From Halocaridina rubra (taxonomy: Eukaryota > Arthropoda > Malacostraca > Decapoda > Atyidae): a stretch of 64,000 nucleotides of DNA. Position 1 is the first letter of the stretch, and the number at the start of each line of letters is the position of its first letter. The position numbers were made by a program, and so were the translations under genes. The notes beneath the pieces are model-generated. The model had not been told where the DNA came from and did no database searches. It saw nothing but the letters and a program-made list of their open reading frames with translations. The stretch is taken from contig JAXCGZ010016997.1 in assembly GCA_037179515.1 (NCBI GenBank), positions 1 to 64,000 of the forward strand. Direction: 5' to 3'. This document shows positions 10,312-21,305 of this stretch, one piece after another.

Positions 10312-10890
10312 TAATTAAAATAATGGTAATACCGAAAATAATGATAATAATAACAATGATAATAATGGTACTAAAGTAGATCATTAGTAATAAATTTCAC
10401 ATTAAGATACCTGAAATGGAGATATGAAGTAACTGGGCATACACGTGTGAAAGTCTAGTACAGTATCATAGTAGTACACTCCAAATAGAAGATTTATACT
10501 AACAAGTGAACAGAAATAAAGCTTACATAGAAAATGAACAGTAGCTACACTTAAAAATATATGTAACAATAATAATAATAATACAAATAACGATAATGTT
10601 AATAATAAAGTAGTGATAATGACACTCGATACAGAAGTTTAAAATCAATCACCGTAATAACAAGTTTCATACATTATGATTATGGTAAAAGTGAACCTTA
10701 TGATCGGCATCATCATCATTTTTGTACTCCTCACAGTGGTAATAATTAGTTCTTAAATTAAAGATCAGAGAGGGCGATATCAATTTACATATAAAATAGT
10801 CAGTATTATGGAAAATTGCATGAAATCATTAAGTGTGATTAGTGTGTGAGCAATAACTATTTGTTCAAAAGAAAACTATATAGTTTGTCT
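10311..10890. other. AT-rich spacer
   Basis: AT-rich, with short degenerate AAT and GATAAT runs. No coding, RNA or repeat signal was recognised. Confidence 0.6.
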
Positions 10891-10910
10891 TTGAAAGCTG
10901 TGAGGGAGGA

Positions 10911-11985
10911 TTAATTTATAAGATGTTCTGGAATATTGTTCCACTGTGTTGGCCTTCTAATAGTAATCATCTTTGAGACTGCATCTGAGTTTGTTCTCTG
11001 AATAAAGAGCTCACTACTCTGTCTTGTGTTGGTTTCCCTTACATCCCCGACTGTTTTGAAATTAGATAGCACAGGATATCTTGTTTTCTGCCCGCAAACA
11101 TCCAAGTTTTTTGAGAGTCGGTGTGATGTAGTCATATTTTCTTATACCTCCCAGGGCAACTCGAGCTGCAAAATTTTTAAGCTTCTGTATTCTGATTATC
11201 TGAGTCTTCCTGGTAGCTCCCTATACAGTTGTGCAATAATTAAAATGACTGAGGGCTAGGGATTGGACAATCATTATTCGAGTGGTAGTCTCAAAATTGT
11301 CTTTTGTACGTGATAAGTACATTAGAATTCCTGTTACCTTTTTGCAGACTTCATCTATATGGAGATCAAACAACATGTACTAATCAAAGTGAATGCCTAT
11401 ATTTGTGACAATTTTGCTAGGTGTGATGATATTACCACAAAAATCAATTGTTGTGTTTTCTGGAATTTGTGCTATGTGGTACCTTGAATTAATAAACATG
11501 CATTGTGTTTTACTTTCACTAATTAACAGCCAGTCTTCTTGAGAATATGTTTTAATTTTTGGCCGAGTGTTTTCTACTCATAAGGACAGCTCTGGGGGAT
11601 TATTAATATCTCCACTAAAACTTTATTTCCATTTCAATACAATGGGTATTCGTCAGCCAGGGCAAGCCCCAACCCCCCACTGTGGTGTCCAACCACAGCA
11701 GTTCCTGCCAGTAAACAGCTTAAACTCTCGGTCTTGGACGGGAACCGATCTTTCGACCTCGTGAATGCGAAGCCAGCGCGTTACCACTGTACTAGCCAGC
11801 AGGGTAAGGAGTAGCTGAGTGGCATCTGCATATTTTACAATTAAATAGTCAGGAATTAAATTAGATCATTTATGTAATTGATGAAGAGGATAGGACCAAG
11901 GACTGATCCTTGTGGAACACCAAATGATAAATTTTTTGGAGTGGGGATAATGATGTTAAGACGGATTGACTGTCTGCGAGTAGAT
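10911..11985 (-). pseudogene. LINE RT C-terminal half, decayed
   Basis: Reading leftward, the VPQGSVLGPILF block (motif B) lies at about 11880-11920. A catalytic-box remnant KYADAT follows at about 11825-11845: one Asp codon of YADD is missing. After the SINE insertion come the WLLISESKTQCMFINSRYH region (two frames) and a C-terminus with MTTSHRLSKNLDVCGQKTRY and TQWNNIPEHLIN. The final frame is the open stretch 11135-10911. The protein would be the thumb and C-terminal domain of ORF2. The missing Asp and several frame breaks make it non-functional. Confidence 0.7.
11650..11810 (-). mobile_element. tRNA-derived SINE-like insertion
   Basis: On the minus strand a tRNA-like head begins GGCTAGTACAGTGGTAACG, with a good box A (TAGTACAGTGG). 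A weak box B (GATCGGTTCCCGTCC) follows about 45 bp later. A non-tRNA body follows for about 90 bp. It interrupts the RT frame just after the catalytic box. Boundaries are approximate, and no target duplication could be fixed. Confidence 0.55.
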
Positions 11986-12181
11986 CTTTTTTTCTTTTTT
12001 CTTTTCATGATTGTGACACCAGGACGGAAAAAAAATTACCCTCATCAGACCTGGGCGCGAAGTAAACAAAAAGTCAAGAGAAACAGAGATGGAGAGTGTT
12101 GTGACTTGTCAGATGTGAAGGGATAATAAGAGGAGTGTAACGAACATGCAAGAATATTCGGTGCTGATGTAGGCATCGAAA
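11986..12181 (-). mobile_element. LINE/SINE 3'-tail insertion
   Basis: A 196-bp minus-strand insertion related to 198-447. Its A-rich tail is the T-rich stretch at 11987-12005 on the plus strand. TAGAT lies on both sides (11981-11985 and 12182-12186), a likely target duplication. The host LINE frame resumes across it. Confidence 0.65.
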
Positions 12182-12790
12182 TAGATATTCTCTAAACCAG
12201 CTCGGGTCAGTATTATGGATAGTACATTTATTAATAAGATTTTCATGGTTTACACTGTCAAAGGCTTTTAATAAGTCTAATAATACAAGCAGAGAGATTT
12301 TTTTCATATTGATATTATTGTAAATTTTATTAGTAACTTTGAGCAGTGAAGTTTCCAAAGAAATTTTCAGTCTGAAACCATGCTGGTTTACAGATAATAG
12401 TCTGTTTGTCTCTAGATATGACATTAGTTGGCATGCAACAATTTTTTCTAATATTTTAGAGAAAATAGGTAACAGGGAAATGGGACGATAGTTTGTCAGA
12501 TCTTCACTATTCCCCTGTTTATGTAGAGGAACTACATGTGATATTTTCCATGAATCAGGAAGCCTTCTAGTAACAATGGAAGTATTTATTATTATTAAGA
12601 TATAAGATACAGTCACTGGTTTAGCATCTTTGATGAACTGAATGGGTATACCTTCTGGACCATAAGAGCGAGAGTTTCTTAGGTACATTATGGTAAGAAT
12701 TATGGTAGCACAATCGACAGGATTGATCTTGAAGTAATCTCTGATGCTTACATTGGACGACTTTTCATTTGAGTAATAACCCATATTCAC
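12074..12790 (-). pseudogene. LINE reverse transcriptase fingers/palm segment
   Basis: An open frame whose true RT part is 12790 to about 12182; the rest reads through the inserted tail. Landmarks are SYGPEGIPIQFIK, the LPDSWKISHVVPLHKQG block, LTNYRPISLLPIFSKILEK, LLSVNQHGFR, and motif A as LVLLDLLKAFDSVNHENL with its catalytic Asp. These are the fingers and first half of the palm of a LINE RT. The block after it (motif B and the catalytic box) lies beyond the insertion, in other frames. Confidence 0.85.
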
Positions 12791-12851
12791 TGAGTTGATG
12801 TTTTCTTGCTTTTTCTCATATGTAATTTTGCCAACATTGGCAATATAGTTA

Positions 12852-13830
12852 TTAAATGTTTTCCGCTTTGTCTTTCAACTCCGTAATATTTTCATAACCT
12901 TTTGAGGTAGTCTTTCCTTTGGGTATCTTGCTTCTTATCACTTGCCATGTTGCTGTTGTATCATATTTAGAGTCATTAAGTTTTTTGTAGTACTTGTTTT
13001 TACTTATATCAATGAGGTATTCGAAATATTTCTTGTTTTGCTTTATAACGTCACGGAGAATCATATTATATCTGTTAATTTTTGCTCTTTTTGTATCTGA
13101 TTTCTGATGTGCATTGCCTCTTTAACTTCATTAGATTTTCAAGGGGCTGAGGGGAGGATTATTTTTCTTGTTACAAAGGGTGCGCATTTATCTAGGCTTT
13201 CATGAAAAAACTTTGTTAGGATTTCAACCTGCTTATCAATGTTACATATGCTGAGGATACCATTAAATATACAGTATATCTGTTGTTGATTAATGCTTCG
13301 CAAAAGATATCAGGGGAGTAATATTTAAGGCGCCGGAATGTCTTGAAAAGAGGCTTCCTTATGGGCTTGTTTATGTTTAGCATAGCAGTATTGAGCTCAT
13401 GATCTTCAATTGGGCAGGGAACTACGTCCCAATAGGGCATGCTTTCCACTTTATTTGTTATTATCAGCTCTATCAGAGCCCTAGAAGTAGGGGTTATATA
13501 AGTCGGTTTTGTCACAATTTGTGTTAACCTCACAATGTTGATCATCCTTTTCATTTTGTTATCTGCTGAGAGCAAATCATCATTAAAGTCAGCAAGTACA
13601 TATACAAGTTTATAGTGCACACAGATATATCTGAATGTTTCTAGCAGATGACTGAATTAACTGGAAGGTGCTTCTTCTAGGTGATGGTAAACACACCCTA
13701 TAATAAAAAATGAAAATTTCTGATACTGCACAGTCATCTTTATATCTTCGAGCTCTTTAGTTTCTTCTAGACCTGTGTTTTTCTGACGCACTGAAATAAT
13801 TCCTAGCATAAGTAGTTACATAATTATTCT
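12852..13830 (-). pseudogene. LINE endonuclease C-terminus and linker
   Basis: The leftward frame 13620-13216 shows VLADFNDDLLSADN (the endonuclease G-D-F-N motif with Gly replaced by Ala), a QIVTKPTYITPTSRALIELI block and PIEDHELNT (S-D-H-x-L region, Ser replaced). The second frame, 13064-12852, is the linker to RT (NKYYKKLNDSKYD, TWQVIRSKIPKGK). Upstream, fragments resembling the start of the endonuclease extend to about 13830. The protein would nick target DNA. Frame breaks make it inactive. Confidence 0.65.
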
Positions 13831-14075
13831 AGATAAGGCGTGATCATAGAATTTAATACAATATACATCTCAGAAATTGTCAGAATAATGAAAGACCCGC
13901 CAGGTAAGCATCAATAAACCTAATTAAGAATGGCCGAATTCTTATTGGCCTCCTTAGGTTTAAGCCAACTTCAATAAAGGTTGTCAGGCCTTACAGGTTA
14001 ACTGATTGCGATTCCCTATATTTCACTGATTTTTTTTTTAATATTCCTCTTCAAATCTTGCATAAAAAACGTAAA

Positions 14076-14113
<38 letters not shown>

Positions 14114-14999
14114 ATAGCAGAAGTAGTTGGGTGGTTATAGATATAAACCCAGGAGAGCAGACGGGCCATGGTGGGCCCGTAGGTGAACTCATCTGAAGCT
14201 GGAGTGAATAAAAAAATAAGAAAAAAAAACTTCAAATTCTTCTAACTGGCGTTAGTAGTCTCCTAAATTTTTATTTATAAAACTCCTTGATTTGCAAGGA
14301 AGAGGAAAGTTGAAATGGGATAGTGCGAAGAAGACAGAGTTTATGGTGCCGCGTGCACGCTTTTGATCCCTAGGGGACCACCTTGAAGAAAGGGTAAAAG
14401 GGGAGATAGGAAACAGTAAATGCAAAATAAATGGATGAACAAAAGCAGAAGTAGTATGGTATTATTTATCAACAAGGGTTTACCAAGAAGACTATATCAG
14501 TGTCTATCTTATATATCTCACTCATTTTCTTATATATTTCTCTTCATATCTTTAACTGTATACATAGACACACACCCACTTCCCATTTATATTAATTTGA
14601 TAGCTAGTTTGATACACGAAATAATTAAATAATTAAGTAAATACCAAAAATACACCTGTCAACAGTACTGAGTTAAGTTGCCAAGTAGTACAGCTGTCTT
14701 ATTTTTCTTCATTTCTTTTTCTTTTCTTTTAGCTTTCTCTTTTACTATTTTTTTTATTTTGTATATATATTGAGTTAAATGTAAAGTCTGATCCTGTGAT
14801 AACATATCTTGGTTAGCTAGTGAGTAAATCAATTAAGAAGAATATATAGCAGAAACAGGTGGGTGCCTCCTCAGACACAAATTTGAATTTTCCTTCTGAT
14901 TTGACTTTTGCTTTTGTTGAATTTTTTTCTTTTTCTTTTTATCCTCAAATTACCATAGTCAGATTTTTAAGTTAAGATGTGTGTTACCAGAAAAGAGAT
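13831..14999. other. AT-rich intergenic stretch with AGT repeat
   Basis: Mostly AT-rich. A (AGT)n tract lies at about 14080-14113. The block around 14330-14400 is less AT-rich. Its right part may hold the 5' UTR of the CR1-like LINE. No gene was recognised. Confidence 0.5.
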
Positions 15000-15125
15000 A
15001 AATTGAGTCACTAAATAGCACATATATGGAGATATAAAAATTCTGTGTGAAGCTTAAATAAAAGTTTTTCTCTTTTTTCTCTTTCTCTTCTTCTTTCTAT
15101 ATTCTGTGAGAGAGAGAACATAAAA

Positions 15126-16204
15126 ATGAGGCCATCTCTGTCCCAAACTTCTCCCACCCATGGGTCGGGAGGTAGGGTAGCTATTAGGAGACTAAAACAG
15201 AAAATCAAGGAATTAGAGGCAATGGTTATAAGCCTTGATGATAAAATTCGGAATATGGATAGAGAAATGATAGAAAATGAAACACTCAGAGAGGAAATAA
15301 GATTTTTGGAGGAAGCAAATAAAGCACAAGGGCAGGAGAGAAAGGAACTAGAAAAAAGAATAAAGAAACTGGAAGGGGAAAAGAGTGAACTAGAAACTAG
15401 AATTTCTAAACAAGAAGATAAAAACAAACAGCTGAATGACAACCTAAATGCATTAGATGTTAGTTCACTGCTCTCTTCTGAGAGAGACAAGATTGTAGCT
15501 TGGAATGTCCAGATTAAGGAAAACATTGAACAGTTTAGAAAAGAGTTCCAGGAGCTGAATATGGAAAATGATGCCATGAAAACTTCCTTTGCTGATGCAC
15601 TAAAGGGGAATGTGGCAGTAAAAGAGACTGTAAAGGTGGTGGCACTGGAAAACATACAAACAGTTGACTATAAAGAGACAGTAATCGAAAAAATGAAAGA
15701 CGTTGTGTTGGAAAGGGCAAACCCACTCATCAAACAGGCACTTGATAAAGAGAAGACAGTGGTAATCTCAGGCATAAGCGAATCCCAGGAGCCAACATGG
15801 CAGGGGAGACTTGAAGAAAATAAAGCTAGGGTTGTAGACCTGATAAGAAAGCTTGGAGTAGTTTGTGGTCCTGAGGATATTGTAAACATACACCAACTAG
15901 GCAAATATTCGAGGGAAGGAAACCCGAGACCAACAAAAGTAACCTTTGAGAGAGGGGAAACATGTAGGGAAATATTGTTGAGAAAAAAAGTCTAAAAGAC
16001 CTTCAAGAATTCAAAGAAGTGCTCATTAGACGATACAGAACACCGGAAGACATGGGAAAGATCAAAAACTTGTTGGAAGAGGCAAGAAGGTTAAATGATG
16101 AAAGAAATGAAGAAGAGAAGAAAAATTTTCATTTCAGAGTTCTTCCAGACAAAGGGGAGATAAAGATGATAATGATAGAAGATCAGGGGATGGGGCCTCA
16201 TTAA
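15126..16204 (+). pseudogene. CR1-like LINE ORF1 protein, one frameshift
   Basis: ORF1 starts at ATG 15126 and runs 289 codons in the first frame, then continues in another frame (about 15990-16204) after an indel in the A7 tract near 15985. About residues 20-110 form a long heptad-rich coiled coil (repeated E/K/L patterns such as ELEKRIKKLEGEKSELETR). A C-terminal part around residues 210-285 (VVISGISESQE, DIVNIHQLGKYSREGNPRPTKV) resembles the RNA-binding region of LINE ORF1 proteins. The likely role is RNA binding and chaperoning in the ribonucleoprotein. The stop at 16202-16204 lies directly before the ORF2 frame. Apart from the one shift it is intact. Confidence 0.75.
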
Positions 16205-16206
16205 GA

Positions 16207-18883
16207 TTGTTATACACAAATGCTGATGGATTAGCTGGTAAGGCAGTAGAATTAAAAGATAGGATTCACAACAGTAAGGCAGATATAGTAGCATTTACAA
16301 AGAATAAGTTGAGTGAGGACATAAACAGTGTCACAGTTTTTCCTAAGGGCTTCAGAATATTAAGGGTTGAAAGATCTGAGAGGACTGGTGGAGGGATAGC
16401 ACTGCTCATAAGTGAAAGGATTCAAGTTGAAGAAATAAACTTGGCTATAGAAAGTGCGTTCAAGGAATTTCTTGTTGCTCGCATAAATACTGGGTCAGAG
16501 AGCATTATAATAACTGTTGTATGTAACCCACCAAGGAACCAGAATAGGCTAGAAGTTTATGAGGAAAGTCATATAGGTACTATTGAAATCATAAACTCAG
16601 TTGTTAACATGGTACGGGAGAGAAAATGTAGGATTTTGATTATGAGAGATTTTAATCATAACGAGATAGATTGGATAAATCTTGACCCACACAGTGGTGA
16701 GGACTCATTCTGGGCAAGATTCCTAGATTGCGTACAAGGGAATTTCCTACACCAACATTTAATGGAACTAACGAGGGCCAGGGGTGGGGATGAGCCATCA
16801 CTACTTGATCTAGTATTCACAGATAATGTGTTGGATATTGAAAAAAATTGAGTATGAACCACCAATTGGAAAGAGTGACCACTGTGTGTTGTTGATGAAG
16901 TATATCATTGAAGATATTCTGCCTGAGAGTAGAGGAACTGAGGACATGAGGAGGAACTATCCGAAAGGAGATTACATCAAAATGAATGAGCTCTTTACAG
17001 TTATTGACTGGAGAACCTTATTTTACAACAAATCTGTACAAGAAATGTATGACATCTTTTGTGAGAAATATGGGAAGATAGTAGATTGAAGCATACCTGT
17101 CACCAAAGTAGGTGTAATTCATGCCAGAGAGAAATGGTTCAATAATGAGTGTAAAAGAGCTAAGGAGTGGAGAGACAAATGCTGGAAAAGGTATAGGAGG
17201 AGAAAAAAACATAAATGCCTGGCAAACCTACAAAAGAGCAAGAAATGACTACCTAAGTAAAAGGAGAGAGGCAGAGAGAGACTATGAGAGGGACATCACC
17301 AGGAAGGCTAAAGAAAATCCCAAGCTTTTTCACAGCTTTATCGGAGGATAACTGAAGGTAAAAGAACAGGTTTTAAGGCTAAAGAGAGCGGATGGAAGCA
17401 TCACTGAGACGGATGAAGAGATCTGCAAAGAATTGAACAAGGAGTTTCAGTCAGTATTTACAGTAGAAAATACCCCCACCCCCTCAGATTGCAGAGATAG
17501 AAGCTCAAGAGCTGGTATTAGAGAACATCAACCTTACAGCCACAGAGGTATGCAAAGCGCTGATGGATTTAGATGTTCATAAAGCTACAGGTCCTGATGA
17601 CATATCCCCTCATGTACTTAAAAAATGCACAAACTCAATATTAGTGGCACTAAGTATCATATTTAAAAAGTCACTGGAGTCAGGGGAGATTCCAAGATGC
17701 TGTAAACAAGCAAATGTGATACTTATCTGCAAAAAGGGAAAAAGGGATACGGCTCTGAACTATAGACCAGTTTCCTTGACCAGCATAGTTTGCAAAGTTA
17801 TGGAGAAACTATTAAGAAAACATATCTCTCTTCACTTGGAATCCTTCAACTTTTTGTCAGTTAGGTAACATGGCTTCAGAAAAGGTAGATCAACAGTAAC
17901 AAACTTTTTAGAATTTTATGATGAGGTAAGCCGAATCTTACAGGAAAGAGAGGGCTGGGCAGATTGCATATTCCTAGACTTCCAGAAAGCATTTGACAGT
18001 GTTCCACATGGAGACTTATTGGGAAGCTGCAAGCAATGGCTAGAATAGGTGGAAATGTCTTGGAATGGATAGTAGTGAGTTCCACAGGGTTCAGTATTAG
18101 GGCCACTTTTGTTCCTTGTATATGTAAATGACCTACCAGAGTCTGTAAATTTATTCATGAATATGTTTGCAGATGATGCAAAGATTGTGAAGAAAGTAAA
18201 AAACGAGAACAATGGTAGAGAACTTCAGGAGGATCTAAATAGCCTGCATGAATGGTCAGAAAAGTGGCTAATGAAATTCAATACTTCAAAATGTAAGGTA
18301 ATGAGATTGGGTACTAGTGCAAGAAGGCCCAAGCTTGACTACTCGGTGGCTGGAGTACAACTTCAAGAGACAGAAAATGAGAGAGATCTAGGAGTAAACA
18401 TACTGGCAAATGGCACATGGACAAGGAAATGTTCAGAAATATTTATGTAACCTATGTGAGGCCAAAACACGAATATGCAGCCCCCTTTTGGAATCCACAC
18501 GTGAAAAAGCACATAGCTAATCTTGAAAAGTTCAAAGACATGCCACGAAACTGGTGCCAGAAATACGTAATCTCAGTTATGATGAAAGGCTGAGGGAATT
18601 AGACTTACCATCACTCGAAGCTAGAAGATTGAGGGGGGATATGGTGACAGTCTTTAAATTCCTTCATGGTTATGATAGAGTGGATAGGGATCGATATTTT
18701 GATATGGCTGGCTCTAGAACTAGAGGTCATAATTTTAAGCTTCGTAAGAAAACTTCTTTGCAGGATGTAAGAAAATACTTTTTCAGTGTAAGAGTAGTTG
18801 ATAATTGGAAATGGCTAAGCGAGGGGGTAGTTAATGCTATTTCAATCCATAGTTTTACGGGCAGGTATGATAAGTATGACTAA
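16207..18883 (+). pseudogene. CR1-like LINE ORF2, endonuclease and RT, broken
   Basis: The endonuclease (16207-16900) begins LYTNADGLAGKAVEL and shows LIMRDFNHNEIDW (GDFN with Gly to Arg) and GKSDHCVL after a shift in an A7 tract near 16845. RT (17563-18450) shows HKATGPDDISPHVLK, NYRPVSLTSIVCKVMEK, HGFRKGRSTV after an in-frame stop near 17866, motif A FLDFQKAFDSVPH, VPQGSVLGP, and the catalytic box MFADDAKIV, intact. The C-terminal region (18554-18883) has YDERLRELDLPSLEARR and DRYFDMAGSRTRGH. About 100 bp before motif B are missing near 18072. There is no conventional ATG at 16207, and ORF2 may start by reinitiation after the ORF1 stop. Confidence 0.82.
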
Positions 18884-18980
18884 GTATAAAATGGAAGCTA
18901 TCAGGAGACGGGAAGATACGAGCTTTGGGCACTTCCCCGTAAACACAATTAGGTAAATACAAGTAGGTAAATACACATGT

Positions 18981-19335
18981 CGGGAAAGCCGTGACCCATG
19001 GGTCAAACCCTTTGAAAGTAATCAACACAAACGTCGAGGGACAAGTCCTGGGAAAGCCATCATGAAGCTGGAAATCTATGCAGCAGATTACATGAACGAC
19101 TACATCGAGACCTTTCACCTAGTAGAAAACACACAACAAGAAAAAATATGGGAGCAGACCACTGACCACCTCCGGGAACCATGACCCAAGGGTCAAACCC
19201 TTTGAAAGTAATCAACACAAACGACGAGGGACAAGTCCTTGGGAAAGCAAAAATGAAGCTGGAAAGCATCAGATGACCCGAACGACTATATAACATCGAG
19301 ACCTTTCACTTAATTGAAAGCACACAACAAGAAAA
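18981..19335 (+). repeat. Two-unit tandem duplication, 190-bp period
   Basis: The block starting GGGAAAGCCGTGACCC near 18982 recurs at about 19172. Both units carry GGTCAAACCCTTTGAAAGTA (19001 and 19191) and GAGGGACAAGTCC, and both end near ACACAACAAGAAAAA. The units differ by a few substitutions and small indels. The A-rich ends suggest two copies of a SINE-like sequence, but no Pol III boxes were seen. Confidence 0.75.
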
Positions 19336-19462
19336 AAAGAAAAAAAGAAAAAACAATAAGAATAGAAAATGTTATTGGTGATGCAAATTGTTTCTTTAGT
19401 TTTTCCTTGGCAAAATATGGACATGAAAACGAATATTAACTGATGTGAAGGAAGGTAGCTGA

Positions 19463-19549
<87 letters not shown>
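19463..19549. repeat. (AAT)n microsatellite
   Basis: About 87 bp of uninterrupted AAT repeats. Confidence 0.97.
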
Positions 19550-20242
19550 TATAACAATAAAAAAACAGAAAAATTGTGAACGATTTTGACTAGCATATAA
19601 AGAACGTTTCAAGAAATGCATGTTACATCAGCTCCTGTGGAAATCATCTAGAAATGTTTTTGCTGCTGTTGAAGCTCCTAATGTACATTTGTTTGCAAGC
19701 GCCAAAAATGATGGCTAAGGATATAAACTGAAAATTAGAATACTCAAGACATAATGACTGTCATCAAAGAAACTACATCGCAGTATGTTGGGAAAATAAA
19801 AACTTCAAACTGCTTATATATAACGAGGGACCTGATTTTCTTGGTGCCCGGGCCCGATTAGGGAATATTATTTTTTGCCCGTCCAGGTGTCACTTTCATA
19901 AAAAAGGATTTGTGAAGAAAAAGACGGAGGAAAAAGTAACGGGTTTAAAAAAAAACTTACACACACACACACACACACGAGGATCTTAGACAATAGTCAG
20001 AAAACAAGCATATGGCACGGAATGAAACTAGAGGAGTTAGATGGCAACAGCATATGACAAAATAATGTTTTGCAAAGCACTAAATCCTTTTGGACCTTTG
20101 AAATATGATGCCACTAAAGAAATAGAGTAATGATAGAGCCTATTAATCAATATTGCGAGAATGACTCTTGTGCAACATTTACAGCAAAGGTCTTGATAAC
20201 ACCACCCTACTAATTTATTAAAAAAACCTAAGAGCACTCCAC
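19550..20242. other. Spacer with one LINE-tail remnant
   Basis: No coding signal. A short CA run lies at 19961-19978. The only recognised piece is a LINE/SINE tail module at about 19838-19907 (plus strand), with GGTGCCCGGGCCCGATTAGG and GTCCAGGTGTCACTTTCATA followed by A6. It is shared with 380-447, 11990-12062 and 52690-52757. Confidence 0.55.
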
Positions 20243-20888
20243 TGTCATATAGTTGTATATCTTAACAGGAATCGTAATACTATGTTTCATCAGTGTCGTG
20301 TTAGATTTGCAACTACAGAGATATAGCGTGCGAGGTGATAACAGAAATTCAATGGTTACTTAACACTTAGTTTATTTAGTTATACACTTATTCTACACCT
20401 CAATGCTCCCCGCCCCCTTAGGGTAAAAATGCTTAGCATATAGGCGCTCCCATGTCTCTACTGCTCTCTCACTGCTTCTGACTCTTTTTGTATCACAAAG
20501 ATGGCAGGACGTGGTATGCTTGGCCACGCCTCCACCAATAGGCTTCCAGAAAAAAAGTGTTACAACCTATAGCTTGAGGGGCGTGGCTAAAGGAACGCCA
20601 ATTGGGTACAAGGTGTGCCTTATGTATATTTTCAAGTGTACTTGTATGTATTGGTGGAGGCTCTCATGAGAACAACACAGAAATGTGTGACATTTCTGAC
20701 CTCCATTGATAAGGGATGCAAAGGTGTGAGAGGCCCATGGGTTGAACCATAGATCTTTGTCATCTCTCTGTAAACACACACTCTACCCAGAAGCCACACT
20801 GGATATAACAAGTCACACCACTTGAGCACCCCTGACATTACATGGGTAATGTCATGTTACACTTCTTGGGTAGGATTACTTTACGACA
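20243..20888 (-). repeat. Solo LTR-like repeat copy 2
   Basis: A 646-bp copy of the family at 567-1212 and 32166-32805, with tips TGTCATATAG...TTACGACA. CTCC occurs at 20237-20240 and 20889-20892, but the left one is two bases off the tip, so a target duplication is only suggested. No primer-binding site or ORF adjoins it, which fits a solo LTR. Confidence 0.6.
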
Positions 20889-20949
20889 CTCCCCATCACC
20901 ACCCTGAAATGCCCCATTTCAGGTGAAGCATTACACATTTTAGAGAGTG

Positions 20950-21305
20950 CTATCAGTTGTAAATTATAATTATTTTAGAAAAAAAAAGACAGGGCAGAAT
21001 CGTCAATTTTGATGATTTCTCATAAAGTTTCACATAATTATCTAAATAAATTGCTTCTCTGTATTACATCTCAAAGTTTCACATAATTATCTAAATAGAT
21101 TGCTTCTCTGTATTACATATAAAAGTTTCACATAATTATGTAAATAAATTTTTTTTCTGTATTATATATTAAAATTTCACACAATTATCTCAGTGTATTG
21201 TATATCAAGATTCCACATAATTATCTAAAAATTTCACATAGTTATCTAAAAGTATTACATATAAAAAATTTCACATTGTTATTTGAATGTATTACATGTC
21301 AATAT
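20950..21305. repeat. AT-rich minisatellite, left part
   Basis: Tandem units built on TTTCACATAATTATCTAAA...GTATTACAT. Early units (about 21025-21125) are near 49 bp with an extra ATTGCTTCTCTG block. Later ones are near 36 bp and more degenerate. The array is interrupted by the I-like LINE inserted at 21305/21306 and resumes to the right. Confidence 0.8.

Larger units (their letters stand above)
10891..13830 (-). mobile_element. Decayed LINE (CR1/Jockey-superfamily), minus strand
   Basis: An old non-LTR element reading right to left: endonuclease C-terminus near 13830-13216, linker 13064-12852, RT 12790-11820, C-terminal region to 10911. Two small insertions split it: a LINE/SINE tail at 11986-12181 and a tRNA-derived SINE near 11650-11810. 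Many stops and frameshifts show that it is older than the Copia or Gmr1-like elements. The clade is uncertain. The endonuclease signature (PTYITPTSRALIELIITN) and RT motifs are compatible with CR1-group or related elements. Confidence 0.75.
15000..18975 (+). mobile_element. CR1-like LINE with ORF1 and ORF2
   Basis: A near full-length LINE: coiled-coil ORF1 (15126-16204), then ORF2 with endonuclease and RT (16207-18883). The 3' end shows two imperfect repeats of AGGTAAATACA-type units (about 18950-18975). CR1-group LINEs typically end in short tandem repeats rather than poly(A). A shorter copy lies at 58809-60556 on the minus strand. ORF2 has several frame breaks and a deletion of about 100 bp near 18072, so it is inactive. 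The exact 5' end was not determined. Confidence 0.8.

Noticed and set aside
21198..21305. Natural N-terminus of the I-like LINE protein
   Set aside because: The 36 in-frame codons before 21306 are minisatellite, outside the target duplication boundary.
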